From Desulfobacterales bacterium (GTDB taxonomy: Bacteria; Desulfobacterota; Desulfobacteria; Desulfobacterales; RPRI01): 32,329 nucleotides of DNA. Under the pieces are notes generated by a model. The model did not search any database, was not told the DNA's origin, and worked only from the letters and a program-made list of their open reading frames with translations. A program made the translations under genes and the position numbers. Where the stretch lies: the NCBI GenBank assembly GCA_020052975.1, contig JAGVOC010000129.1, forward strand, positions 1 through 32,329, read 5' to 3'. This document shows, in pieces, positions 16,490-23,483 of this stretch; positions within the stretch are counted from its first letter, which is position 1, and the number at the start of each line of letters is the position of its first letter.

Positions 16490-17154
16490 TAGTAGCGGAA
16501 AGGAAAAGAATACCCGAGCTTGTTGAAATATTACGAGACTCCAAAAAGATTCTGGTGCTGGGATGCGGTACATGCGTTACCGTTTGTCTTGCCGGCGGAG
16601 AACGGGAAGTGAGCATCATTTCTTCAGCATTGCGGATCGCATCAAAAGTTGAAAGCCTTGATTTTGAAATTGAAGAACTTACCATTGAGCGCCAGTGCGA
16701 CAATGTGTTCATTGAAGAGGCGGCAGATGCGATAAAAAGGAATGATATTATTCTTTCTCTTGGTTGCGGCGCGGGTGTTCAGGCAATTGCTGAACGTTAT
16801 ATCGAAAAGCCTGTTTATGCGGGACTAAATACAGCTTTTATAGGTATCCTTGAAGAAAGAGGCCTCTGGACCGAGAAATGTGCTGCATGCGGGGCTTGCG
16901 TGTTGCATAAATACGGCGGTATTTGCCCCGTCACCCGATGTGCGAAACATATGTTGAACGGCCCATGCGGAGGTTCCCGTGAAGAGCGCTGCGAAGTGCG
17001 CCCTGACCGACCTTGTGCCTGGCAGCTCATCTATCATCGCTTGAAAAACATCGGACAATTAGACAGGCTTAAAAAGGTAGAGCCGCCCAAGAATTGGGAG
17101 CCAAGCCTTTCTGGCGGATGCCGTGTTATTGTTCGTGAAGACCACCGAATTTAA
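16486..17154 (+). CDS. metV: MetV: methylenetetrahydrofolate reductase C-terminal-domain iron-sulfur protein
   Basis: 222 residues. The N-terminal half has LVLGCGTCVTVCLAGG and ILSLGCGAGVQAIAE. The C-terminal half has the family's cysteine signature CAACGACVLHKYGGICPVTR (residues about 126-145), followed by CAKHMLNGPCGG and a final Cys-containing EERCEVRPDRPCAW stretch. MetV partners with MetF in acetogens and other anaerobes and supplies iron-sulfur clusters or zinc to methylene-THF reduction. The ATGA overlap with the selenocysteine mvhD indicates coupled translation. metF lies two genes downstream, separated by a palindromic repeat element and a second mvhD. The set HdrABC-MvhD-MetVF resembles the Moorella-type NADH-dependent methylene-THF reductase complex, here embedded among glutamate-synthase genes. 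Confidence 0.9.
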   Translation: MIVAERKRIPELVEILRDSKKILVLGCGTCVTVCLAGGEREVSIISSALRIASKVESLDFEIEELTIERQCDNVFIEEAADAIKRNDIILSLGCGAGVQAIAERYIEKPVYAGLNTAFIGILEERGLWTEKCAACGACVLHKYGGICPVTRCAKHMLNGPCGGSREERCEVRPDRPCAWQLIYHRLKNIGQLDRLKKVEPPKNWEPSLSGGCRVIVREDHRI

Positions 17155-17166
17155 TTGCCGGAACTC

Positions 17167-17290
17167 ATACCAAGTCGCATTCAAAAAGATAGCAAGGCGG
17201 CAAGGAGGTTTTCCCGCAGGCGTATATGTAATACGCCGAGGACAGAACAGACGAAGCCAATGCAGCTAGAATTTGAATGCGACTTGGTAT
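17167..17290. repeat. 124-bp palindromic (MITE/REP-like) element with 19-bp terminal inverted repeats
   Basis: The ends ATACCAAGTCGCATTCAAA (17167-17185) and TTTGAATGCGACTTGGTAT (17272-17290) are perfect inverted copies. A central hairpin GGCGTAT/ATACGCC spans 17219-17237. GCAAGGCG lies 25 bases in. No ORF and no clear target-site duplication. It sits between metV and the second mvhD inside the operon. A divergent relative is at 31290-31415. Confidence 0.8.
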
Positions 17291-17309
17291 CAGCAAAATC
17301 AGGGTGTTT

Positions 17310-17705
17310 ATGATAAAAGATACGCCATTAAAATTATGCTTGTTTTACTGCTCAAACAGTCTTGATGCGAATGCGCTCAGACAAAGCTTCAGTGAAATTG
17401 GAACGGATGAGTTAACGACGGTCAGTTTGCCATGCTCCGGAAAAATGAATCTCCTTTATATGTTAAAAGCATTTGAAAAAGGTGCTGACTGTGTGATGCT
17501 GGTAACATGCGAGCAAGGGGATTGTAAATTTCTTGAGGGAAACCTTCGCGCGCAAAAACGGTCTGAATCGGTGGATGCCATTCTTGAAGAAATCGGACTG
17601 GGCAGAGGACGTATGCGTGTTATCCGGAATAAAAATGAAGGCGGCATTCATCAGATTATTGAGGAAATACAATCGCTACGCAAATTGATAAGTAATCAGC
17701 GTTAG
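17310..17705 (+). CDS. second MvhD-like iron-sulfur subunit, divergent
   Basis: I start at the ATG at 17310 (CAGGGTG just upstream), not at an in-frame ATG at 17277 that lies inside the repeat element. The product is 131 residues. It keeps the C-terminal part of the family (LPCSGKMNLLYMLKAFEKGADCVMLVTCEQGDCKFLEGNLRAQKR). At the N-terminus it reads LFYCSNSLDAN, so two of the three cysteine positions of FCCNWCSYAGAD are replaced. It is therefore a paralogue of the selenocysteine MvhD at 16040 with altered cluster ligation, perhaps a structural partner or one with a different cluster. It is 11 bases before metF, so it may belong with MetF rather than with HdrA. Confidence 0.8.
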   Translation: MIKDTPLKLCLFYCSNSLDANALRQSFSEIGTDELTTVSLPCSGKMNLLYMLKAFEKGADCVMLVTCEQGDCKFLEGNLRAQKRSESVDAILEEIGLGRGRMRVIRNKNEGGIHQIIEEIQSLRKLISNQR

Positions 17706-17716
17706 GAGACAATGAA

Positions 17717-18622
17717 ATGCAACAAGAGGGTAACCTTGAAAACAAGATAAAAAATGGGGAATTTATAATTACTGCGGAGCTTCTTCCGCAGGTAAGCGCG
17801 GAAAATCAATCTGTCGAGGAGTCGGCTGTTTTTTTTAAAAACGGCCTGACGGCTGTTAATGTTGCTGATAATCCTCATGGACCGGTATTGTCAAGCCTTG
17901 CCGGTTCAGTGATTTTGAGCAAGAAAGGCATTGAACCGGTTTACCAGATTGTTACACGGGACAGAAATCGTATCGCGCTTCAGTCTGATATCCTGGGCGC
18001 GGCAGCGCTGGGGATTAAGAATATTTTGTGTCTTTCAGGACATCATCAGTCCCTTACTGAGAGTCATGAATCTGCAAGTGTATATGATATCGACTCGATC
18101 CAATTAATTGCTGCTGTGAAGAAGATGTGCGATGAAGGAGTCCTTCTGGACGGAAGCAAGATCAAAGGTTCCTTTTCTTTGATTATAGGCGCGGCAGCCA
18201 GTCCTTACATGAAACCCGCGGAACTAAATTTCCTGCGCCTTGCCAAAAAGGTTGAAGCCGGCGCGAGATTTATCCAGACGCAGGCCGTGTTTGATATAGA
18301 CGCTTTTGATAAGTGGCTTAAAGAGGCTATATCCCAAGGGATAACCGAAAAAACAGCCATTATTGCTGGTGTTCTGCCATTGACGGGCGCAAGCGAAGCT
18401 GAAAGTCTGAGGGGGAAATATATGGATTTATCAATTCCAGATAGCATAATAGAACGGTTAAAGGCGGCGGGTAATGATACGTCACAGAAGAAAGAGGGGC
18501 TTTCTATTTGTATCGAGACTATTAAAAGGATTAAAGGAATGGATGGGGTAAGAGGGATACATATTCTTTCCGGTGGTAAGGAGAATAACGTGCCTGAAAT
18601 CATCTCCGCATCCGGATTATAA
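17717..18622 (+). CDS. metF: 5,10-methylenetetrahydrofolate reductase
   Basis: 301 residues with the MTHFR TIM-barrel pattern. The catalytic Glu segment is FIITAELLPQ near residue 18; NVADNPHGPVLSSLAGSVIL follows, then ALGIKNILCLSGHH, the FSLIIGAAASPY strand, GARFIQTQAVFDIDAFDKWL and IIAGVLPLTGASEAE. Length matches the short (MetV-dependent) MetF class that has no C-terminal regulatory domain. It reduces methylene-THF to methyl-THF with FAD. In anaerobes the electrons can come through MetV/Hdr/MvhD partners instead of directly from NAD(P)H. Ribosome site TAGGAG; a near ATG at 17712 is out of frame, so 17717 is used. It follows the second mvhD by 11 bases. Confidence 0.88.
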   Translation: MQQEGNLENKIKNGEFIITAELLPQVSAENQSVEESAVFFKNGLTAVNVADNPHGPVLSSLAGSVILSKKGIEPVYQIVTRDRNRIALQSDILGAAALGIKNILCLSGHHQSLTESHESASVYDIDSIQLIAAVKKMCDEGVLLDGSKIKGSFSLIIGAAASPYMKPAELNFLRLAKKVEAGARFIQTQAVFDIDAFDKWLKEAISQGITEKTAIIAGVLPLTGASEAESLRGKYMDLSIPDSIIERLKAAGNDTSQKKEGLSICIETIKRIKGMDGVRGIHILSGGKENNVPEIISASGL

Positions 18623-18664
18623 ATTAGAGAGTGTCCATCCAGCGGGCACGAGAAAGAAAAGAAA

Positions 18665-20086
18665 ATGCCAGAGAAATATCATATTCATACAACCCCTGTT
18701 CCACCTCGCCTTCCGCGTATCGGGAAACACGGCATCGTGGATTGGCGTGAAGACTGCGCAAGGTGCCATAACTGTGTGAAAAAGGCGTGCGTGTATGACC
18801 GTCACCGGCAGGAGGCGGAGTATATAAGAAAACTCGAATATGTGGATTTCCTGTTTTTCGAATGCATGGGGTGTTTTTCCTGTGTCCAGAACTGCACTAA
18901 AAACCTTTTGTGCCTGACGATTAATTCCGAATATGAACAGATGGGCAACAGATATTGGACCCCGGAAATCATTCATATTACCTGGCAGCAGGCTGAGACG
19001 GCGGCGGTTCCTGTTTCAGGGGCAGGCTACAGAGGTAAATTTTCGGGCCACGGTTTTGATTCCATGTGGACTGACATGTCTGAAATTGTCCGGCCTACAA
19101 GGGACGGGATACACGGAAGGGAATATATCTCAACATCGGTGGATATCGGAAAAAAACTGTCACACCTCAATTTCGATGCAAATACGAAAGGAACTGAAAT
19201 CCCATCAATCATCGATATCCCGATGCCTCTGGTCATTGATATGAACCCTCCTGAATTCACCCTGCCGAAGCTTGAATCATTTATCATTGAAGCCGTGAGG
19301 TTGACCGATTTGATAGCAATCATTGATTCAGGCAAATGGCCGATAGCCGCTGATGACAGACAGATTCAGAATATAGACAAATATCTGCCGCACATCGCGT
19401 TCCACTTGAATCCGGATGCGCCGGAGATCCCGAAAGAATTGTTGGGTAAAACAAGGCTGATGCAAATACCGGATAATAGCGATGCAATTAATCGAATGAC
19501 AGAATTAAAGGAAGCATATCCGGGAATTATCGTATCGGTGAGAGTTAACCTCGATTCGAGAGGAGTCGATCGCGCCATCGATCTGGCCGACTCAGGGGCT
19601 GAAGTGATTCATGTTGTCGCCGATTTCAACGGTGATGAGATTGGTGTTAATCACCCCAGATTTATAAAAGATATGATCCGCGAAATACATAAAGCCCTGA
19701 TAAAAAGAGGCAGAAGAGATGAGGTGACTCTGATTGCCGGCAGCGGCATCGCTTTGCCGGAGCATATGGCCAAGGCGCTCCTTTGCGGTGCCGATCTGGT
19801 GTCAACCTATCTTCCGTTTATGATAGCTCTTGAATGCCGCTTTTGCCAAACCTGCAAACCTGGACTTACATGTCCTGCAAGACTTGAAAGCATCGATTTT
19901 AATTATGGAACCGGTCGGATAAGGAATCTGATTGCTGCATGGCATTTGCAGCTGATTGAATTAATGGGCGCAATGGGAATGCGTGAAGCTCGCCGTCTGC
20001 GTGGCGATGCCGGGCGTGCAATGTTTTTTGAAGACCTTGAGGAGGAGATTTTTGGAACGCTTTTCGGTTCAAGAAAAAAAGCTTGA
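18665..20086 (+). CDS. glutamate-synthase FMN-domain-like paralogue with 2x[4Fe-4S], catalytic motifs missing
   Basis: 473 residues. The N-terminus has two ferredoxin-type motifs (C31, C34, C37, C42 and C67, C70, C73, C77). The remaining barrel resembles the GltB central domain: VSVRVNLDSRGVDRAIDLADSGAEVIHVV, VTLIAGSGIALPEHMAKALLCGADLVSTY, and the cysteine loop CRFCQTCKPGLTC near 390-402, followed by the NYGTGRIRNLIAAWHLQLIE helix. But the motifs that hold FMN and substrate in the active paralogue downstream (PWYGGGMSFGS, KPGLGGHLLGDK, DGGYGGTGAAP) are not present. It is probably an electron-transfer or structural subunit paired with the active one. It overlaps the next gene by 35 bases. Alternatively it acts on another substrate. 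Confidence 0.82.
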   Translation: MPEKYHIHTTPVPPRLPRIGKHGIVDWREDCARCHNCVKKACVYDRHRQEAEYIRKLEYVDFLFFECMGCFSCVQNCTKNLLCLTINSEYEQMGNRYWTPEIIHITWQQAETAAVPVSGAGYRGKFSGHGFDSMWTDMSEIVRPTRDGIHGREYISTSVDIGKKLSHLNFDANTKGTEIPSIIDIPMPLVIDMNPPEFTLPKLESFIIEAVRLTDLIAIIDSGKWPIAADDRQIQNIDKYLPHIAFHLNPDAPEIPKELLGKTRLMQIPDNSDAINRMTELKEAYPGIIVSVRVNLDSRGVDRAIDLADSGAEVIHVVADFNGDEIGVNHPRFIKDMIREIHKALIKRGRRDEVTLIAGSGIALPEHMAKALLCGADLVSTYLPFMIALECRFCQTCKPGLTCPARLESIDFNYGTGRIRNLIAAWHLQLIELMGAMGMREARRLRGDAGRAMFFEDLEEEIFGTLFGSRKKA

Positions 20087-21644
20087 GGATATCCTGCCGG
20101 AGAACACGATAAAGACGCTTGTGCCGCAGGTTGATGTCAGTCGTGGGATTGAGCCGGCGCCATCCCGCTACCGCAATGAAATCGCGAAATATATCATCTT
20201 TCGAAGCGACGACTGTATCAGGTGCGGCAAGTGTGCAGATTTATGCCCGTATCATGTCCATGTGCTGAAACCGGGTTATAAGTACTTTGCCGCCCCTAAG
20301 AGTTATTTGTGTATCGGGAAGGCTTGTGAAAGAACAAGTCATTTCTGCATCACCAAATGCCCGAAACAGGCGCTTAGAATGGTTGAAAATCCAATGATTA
20401 AAGCGCTTGGAGATTATCGCTGGCCGGCGGATATGCTTTTGTCAACATGGAAAATGGCGGAGACAGGATGCCCGCCGCCGGAAGAATATGAATATGATTA
20501 CCGTGTAGGCAAATCCGAAGGCGGATTTGACCGGATCAGATTTAGATTTCCTGAAAAACCGCCGATTGAATTGCGCGACGATGAGATTGAGACAAGTATC
20601 ATGTTAAACCGGCGGGATGACGGGCGTCCCCGTATTAAAATAGATGTTCCGTGGTATGGCGGCGGCATGTCTTTCGGGTCGGTAAGTAATGTAACACAGC
20701 TTGCCAAAGTGCGGGCAGCTTCCGCATGGAATACCTTCTCCTGCTCAGGAGAAGGCGGATATATGGAGCGGATGAAACCATATGACGACCATATGATTAC
20801 GCAGGTTGCCACCGGCCTATTCGGTGTCCGCGAGGAAACCATTCAGCGTGTACGTATTATAGAATTCAAGTATGCGCAGGGAGCAAAACCTGGTCTTGGA
20901 GGGCATCTGTTGGGTGATAAAAATACACCCGCTGTTGCCAAAATCCGTGAAGCGGTGGTCGGCATCTCCTTGTTTTCGCCGTTTCCATTCCATAGCGTGT
21001 ATTCAATAGAGGATCATATGAAACACATCGACTGGATTAAACATGTCAATCGGCGTGCTTTGATATCGACGAAGGTGTCTACGCCAACAGATGTGGATAT
21101 GGTCGCTGTCGGAAGTTATTCTGCAGGAACTCATATTATACACCTGGATGGCGGTTACGGCGGCACGGGTGCGGCGCCGGACATTGCCAAAAAGAATATC
21201 GCAATGCCGATAGAATATGCGGTTGCAAAAGTTCACAAATTTCTGGTCGATGAGGGGGCAAGAGACAAGGTTGCCCTGATTGCGAGCGGCGGTATACGGA
21301 CAGCTCATGATATCGCGAAAGCCATTGCATTGGGTGCGGATGGTGTTGTCGTAGGGACGGCGGAACTGGTAGCGCTTGGTTGTGTTCGCTGCTCACGCTG
21401 TTCAGCCGGGAGAGGCTGCCCGCGGGGTATTGCAACAACTGATCCGGGACTGGTTACCCAAATGAACCTGGAATGGGCGACACAGCGGATTGTCAATCTT
21501 TATAATGCATGGCGGAAAGACCTGGTAGACATTTTGAAAAGATTTGGTATGCGAAGCGTCAGAGAGCTGGTCGGGCGTTCTGATCTTTTGATGCATCTTG
21601 ACTTCAACAATGATGTGCAAGTTAAGTTGCAGCCAAATATTTAA
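20052..21644 (+). CDS. gltB: glutamate synthase central FMN/[3Fe-4S] subunit with N-terminal ferredoxin domain
   Basis: I choose the TTG at 20052 because GAGGAGGAG ends five bases before it; the ATG at 19983 lies deep in the preceding gene and has no such site. The product is 530 residues. Ferredoxin-type clusters: C55, C58, C61, C65 and C87, C92, C99, C103. The FMN/2-oxoglutarate barrel has PWYGGGMSFGSVS (200-212), EGGYMER, KPGLGGHLLGDK (279-290), ISTKVSTPTDVDMVAVG (338-354), DGGYGGTGAAP (366-376), ASGGIRTAHDIAKAIALGAD and the cluster loop CVRCSRCSAGRGCP (C444, C447, C450, C456). It converts 2-oxoglutarate and ammonia to glutamate. The GATase and GXGXG parts are on the first gene of the cluster and the NAD(P)H-oxidising GltD module is inside HdrA. 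This distribution, like archaeal split enzymes, is unusual. Confidence 0.92.
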   Translation: MERFSVQEKKLEDILPENTIKTLVPQVDVSRGIEPAPSRYRNEIAKYIIFRSDDCIRCGKCADLCPYHVHVLKPGYKYFAAPKSYLCIGKACERTSHFCITKCPKQALRMVENPMIKALGDYRWPADMLLSTWKMAETGCPPPEEYEYDYRVGKSEGGFDRIRFRFPEKPPIELRDDEIETSIMLNRRDDGRPRIKIDVPWYGGGMSFGSVSNVTQLAKVRAASAWNTFSCSGEGGYMERMKPYDDHMITQVATGLFGVREETIQRVRIIEFKYAQGAKPGLGGHLLGDKNTPAVAKIREAVVGISLFSPFPFHSVYSIEDHMKHIDWIKHVNRRALISTKVSTPTDVDMVAVGSYSAGTHIIHLDGGYGGTGAAPDIAKKNIAMPIEYAVAKVHKFLVDEGARDKVALIASGGIRTAHDIAKAIALGADGVVVGTAELVALGCVRCSRCSAGRGCPRGIATTDPGLVTQMNLEWATQRIVNLYNAWRKDLVDILKRFGMRSVRELVGRSDLLMHLDFNNDVQVKLQPNI

Positions 21645-22066
21645 CAAAGCTGCAGGTACAAAAAGATATAAGAAATTACTCAAAAAAATCAGATCAAAGA
21701 TTTTAAAAAGTATCTAAAATTTCATATTGTGAATTTACTTATCGGCGGCGCCCATCTCACCAGCCACTGTAAAGCCCTTTATCTGATATTAATGATACAA
21801 AAAAATAAATAATAATTATCAATTGGCATCATATATTCATTAGATTAAGAGAATTTTATCGGCCTGAAAGTCAGACTTAAATCTATTAATATTTTATTAG
21901 TATTAATAATTATATCAATGTTTTATATTTGATCATGTTGAGATTTTGCAGTAATGGTAGTCAGTATACAATCGTACGGGCTTTCCCATTAAACAGACAA
22001 ATATACTGTTCTGATATAAGAGTTTATTAATTCAAAATTTAAAATCAAAACCATGGGAGGCATTGA
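21645..22066. other. 422-base AT-rich gap between the glutamate-synthase cluster and amtB
   Basis: No gene is seen. An AT-only hairpin (AAAATC/GATTTT, about 21687-21707) is too weak to call a terminator. CAGTATA (21962-21968) and TATACTG (22002-22008) form a distant inverted repeat. No dual-hexaloop leader like that at 7251 is visible, and no good sigma-54 site was found. amtB has its own ribosome site GGGAGG, and this long gap suggests its own promoter. Confidence 0.5.
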
Positions 22067-23392
22067 ATGAAAAAGATAACTACGACAGCTTGTTGGGGGC
22101 TGTTTTTATTGATGTTATCATCCGAGATGGTCTTTGCGGCAGATAATGCAGGCACCGATACCGGGACAACAGCGTGGATGCTGACATCTACCGCCCTTGT
22201 ATTGCTCATGGTACCGGGTCTGGCAATGTTTTACGGCGGTCTGGTGAGGACTAAAAACGTTTTAGGAACCATGATGCACAGTTTTGTGGCAATGGCGCTT
22301 ATCGGTGTTTTGTGGGCGGTCTGCGGGTATGCCTTGACCTTTGGAAAAAACATGCTGGGAGGATTTGTCGGATGGAACAATGATTATTTTTTTCTTAAAG
22401 GAATTGATGATGCCATGGTCAATGGCGTGCCTGAGTACGTGCTTGCCATGTTCCAGGGAAAATTCGCAATCATTACACCTGCGCTTATCAGCGGTGCGCT
22501 GGCAGAGCGGGTGTATTTCAGGAGCTACTGTATTTTTATCGCGCTATGGTTTCTGTTGATTTACTGCCCCCTGTGCCACTGGGTCTGGGCGTCGGATGGA
22601 TGGCTGTTTAATGCAGGCGCAGCCGGTGTGATTGATCTTGCCGGCGGTCTTGTGATTCATGTGTCAGCGGGTGTCAGCGCCCTTGTTGTAGCATTGTTTT
22701 TAGGAAAACGGGAAGGTTTTCCCAAGACGACCATGCAGCCGAATAATCTGGTCATGACAATGATGGGCGCGGGGCTTCTGTGGGTCGGCTGGTTCGGTTT
22801 CAATGCAGGATCAACTGTTCAAAGCGGGCTGGCTACGGCCCGGGCCCTGACCATGACCCAATTGTCAGCTGCCAGTGGGGCATTAACCTGGATAATTATC
22901 GAAGCGATTATTTACCGTAAAGCAACCTCTCTGGGCTTTGCATCGGGCATACTTGCCGGGCTTGTGGCCATTACTCCGGCGGCCGGTGTTGTAAAGCCTT
23001 ACGGAGCCCTTATCCTTGGCGCCTGCTCTTCAATGGCCTGTTATTATGCGTTAAGCGCCAAATTGAAATTCGGGTATGATGATTCTTTGGATTGTTTCGG
23101 GATTCATGGAGTGGGCAGCGGCCTCGGGGTCCTGCTGTTGAGCTTTTTCATCAGGGAGAGCTGGATGAGAGACGCATCGACTGCAGCCGGATCTAATTGG
23201 ACCATGTTTAACCAGTTTTTTATCCAGGCAAAAGGGCTCGGAGCAACAATAGTTTTTGCAGCACTGGGAACGCTTTGTATCTGCTTTATTGTTGAAAAAA
23301 TGTTTCGTTTCAGACTCGACAGGGAAAAAGAACTCATCGGCCTTGATCAGTCCCTTCACGGGGAGCATGGGTACGGTATGCTCCAGCCTTGA
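22067..23392 (+). CDS. amtB: ammonium transporter of the Amt/Mep/Rh family
   Basis: 441 residues. An N-terminal signal peptide (MKKITTTACWGLFLLML...FAADN) precedes eleven expected membrane helices. Family motifs: MLTSTALVLLMVPGLAMFYGGLVRTKNVL, FQGKFAIITPALISGALAER, FDLAGG-type DLAGGLVIHVSAGVSAL and DCFGIHGVGSGLGVLL. The two histidines in the last two motifs correspond to the pore twin-His pair. It brings ammonia or ammonium into the cell, the substrate of the glutamate synthase encoded just before. Unlike the common glnK-amtB pair, no PII gene is next to it here. GGGAGG lies six bases before the ATG. The C-terminal tail (LHGEHGYGMLQP) has the usual PII-contact look. Confidence 0.93.
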   Translation: MKKITTTACWGLFLLMLSSEMVFAADNAGTDTGTTAWMLTSTALVLLMVPGLAMFYGGLVRTKNVLGTMMHSFVAMALIGVLWAVCGYALTFGKNMLGGFVGWNNDYFFLKGIDDAMVNGVPEYVLAMFQGKFAIITPALISGALAERVYFRSYCIFIALWFLLIYCPLCHWVWASDGWLFNAGAAGVIDLAGGLVIHVSAGVSALVVALFLGKREGFPKTTMQPNNLVMTMMGAGLLWVGWFGFNAGSTVQSGLATARALTMTQLSAASGALTWIIIEAIIYRKATSLGFASGILAGLVAITPAAGVVKPYGALILGACSSMACYYALSAKLKFGYDDSLDCFGIHGVGSGLGVLLLSFFIRESWMRDASTAAGSNWTMFNQFFIQAKGLGATIVFAALGTLCICFIVEKMFRFRLDREKELIGLDQSLHGEHGYGMLQP

Positions 23393-23483
23393 TGGATTCG
23401 TAAAAAAGCCTTTCTATGTTGCTGTTTTTTAATGTTTTTTGCCCTTGCGGTATCATTTTAAGGGGAATAAAATATATAGTACC

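Noticed and set aside
19983..20051. ATG start for the FMN subunit inside the preceding gene
   Set aside because: It would overlap by more than 100 bases without a ribosome site, whereas TTG at 20052 has GAGGAGGAG five bases upstream.
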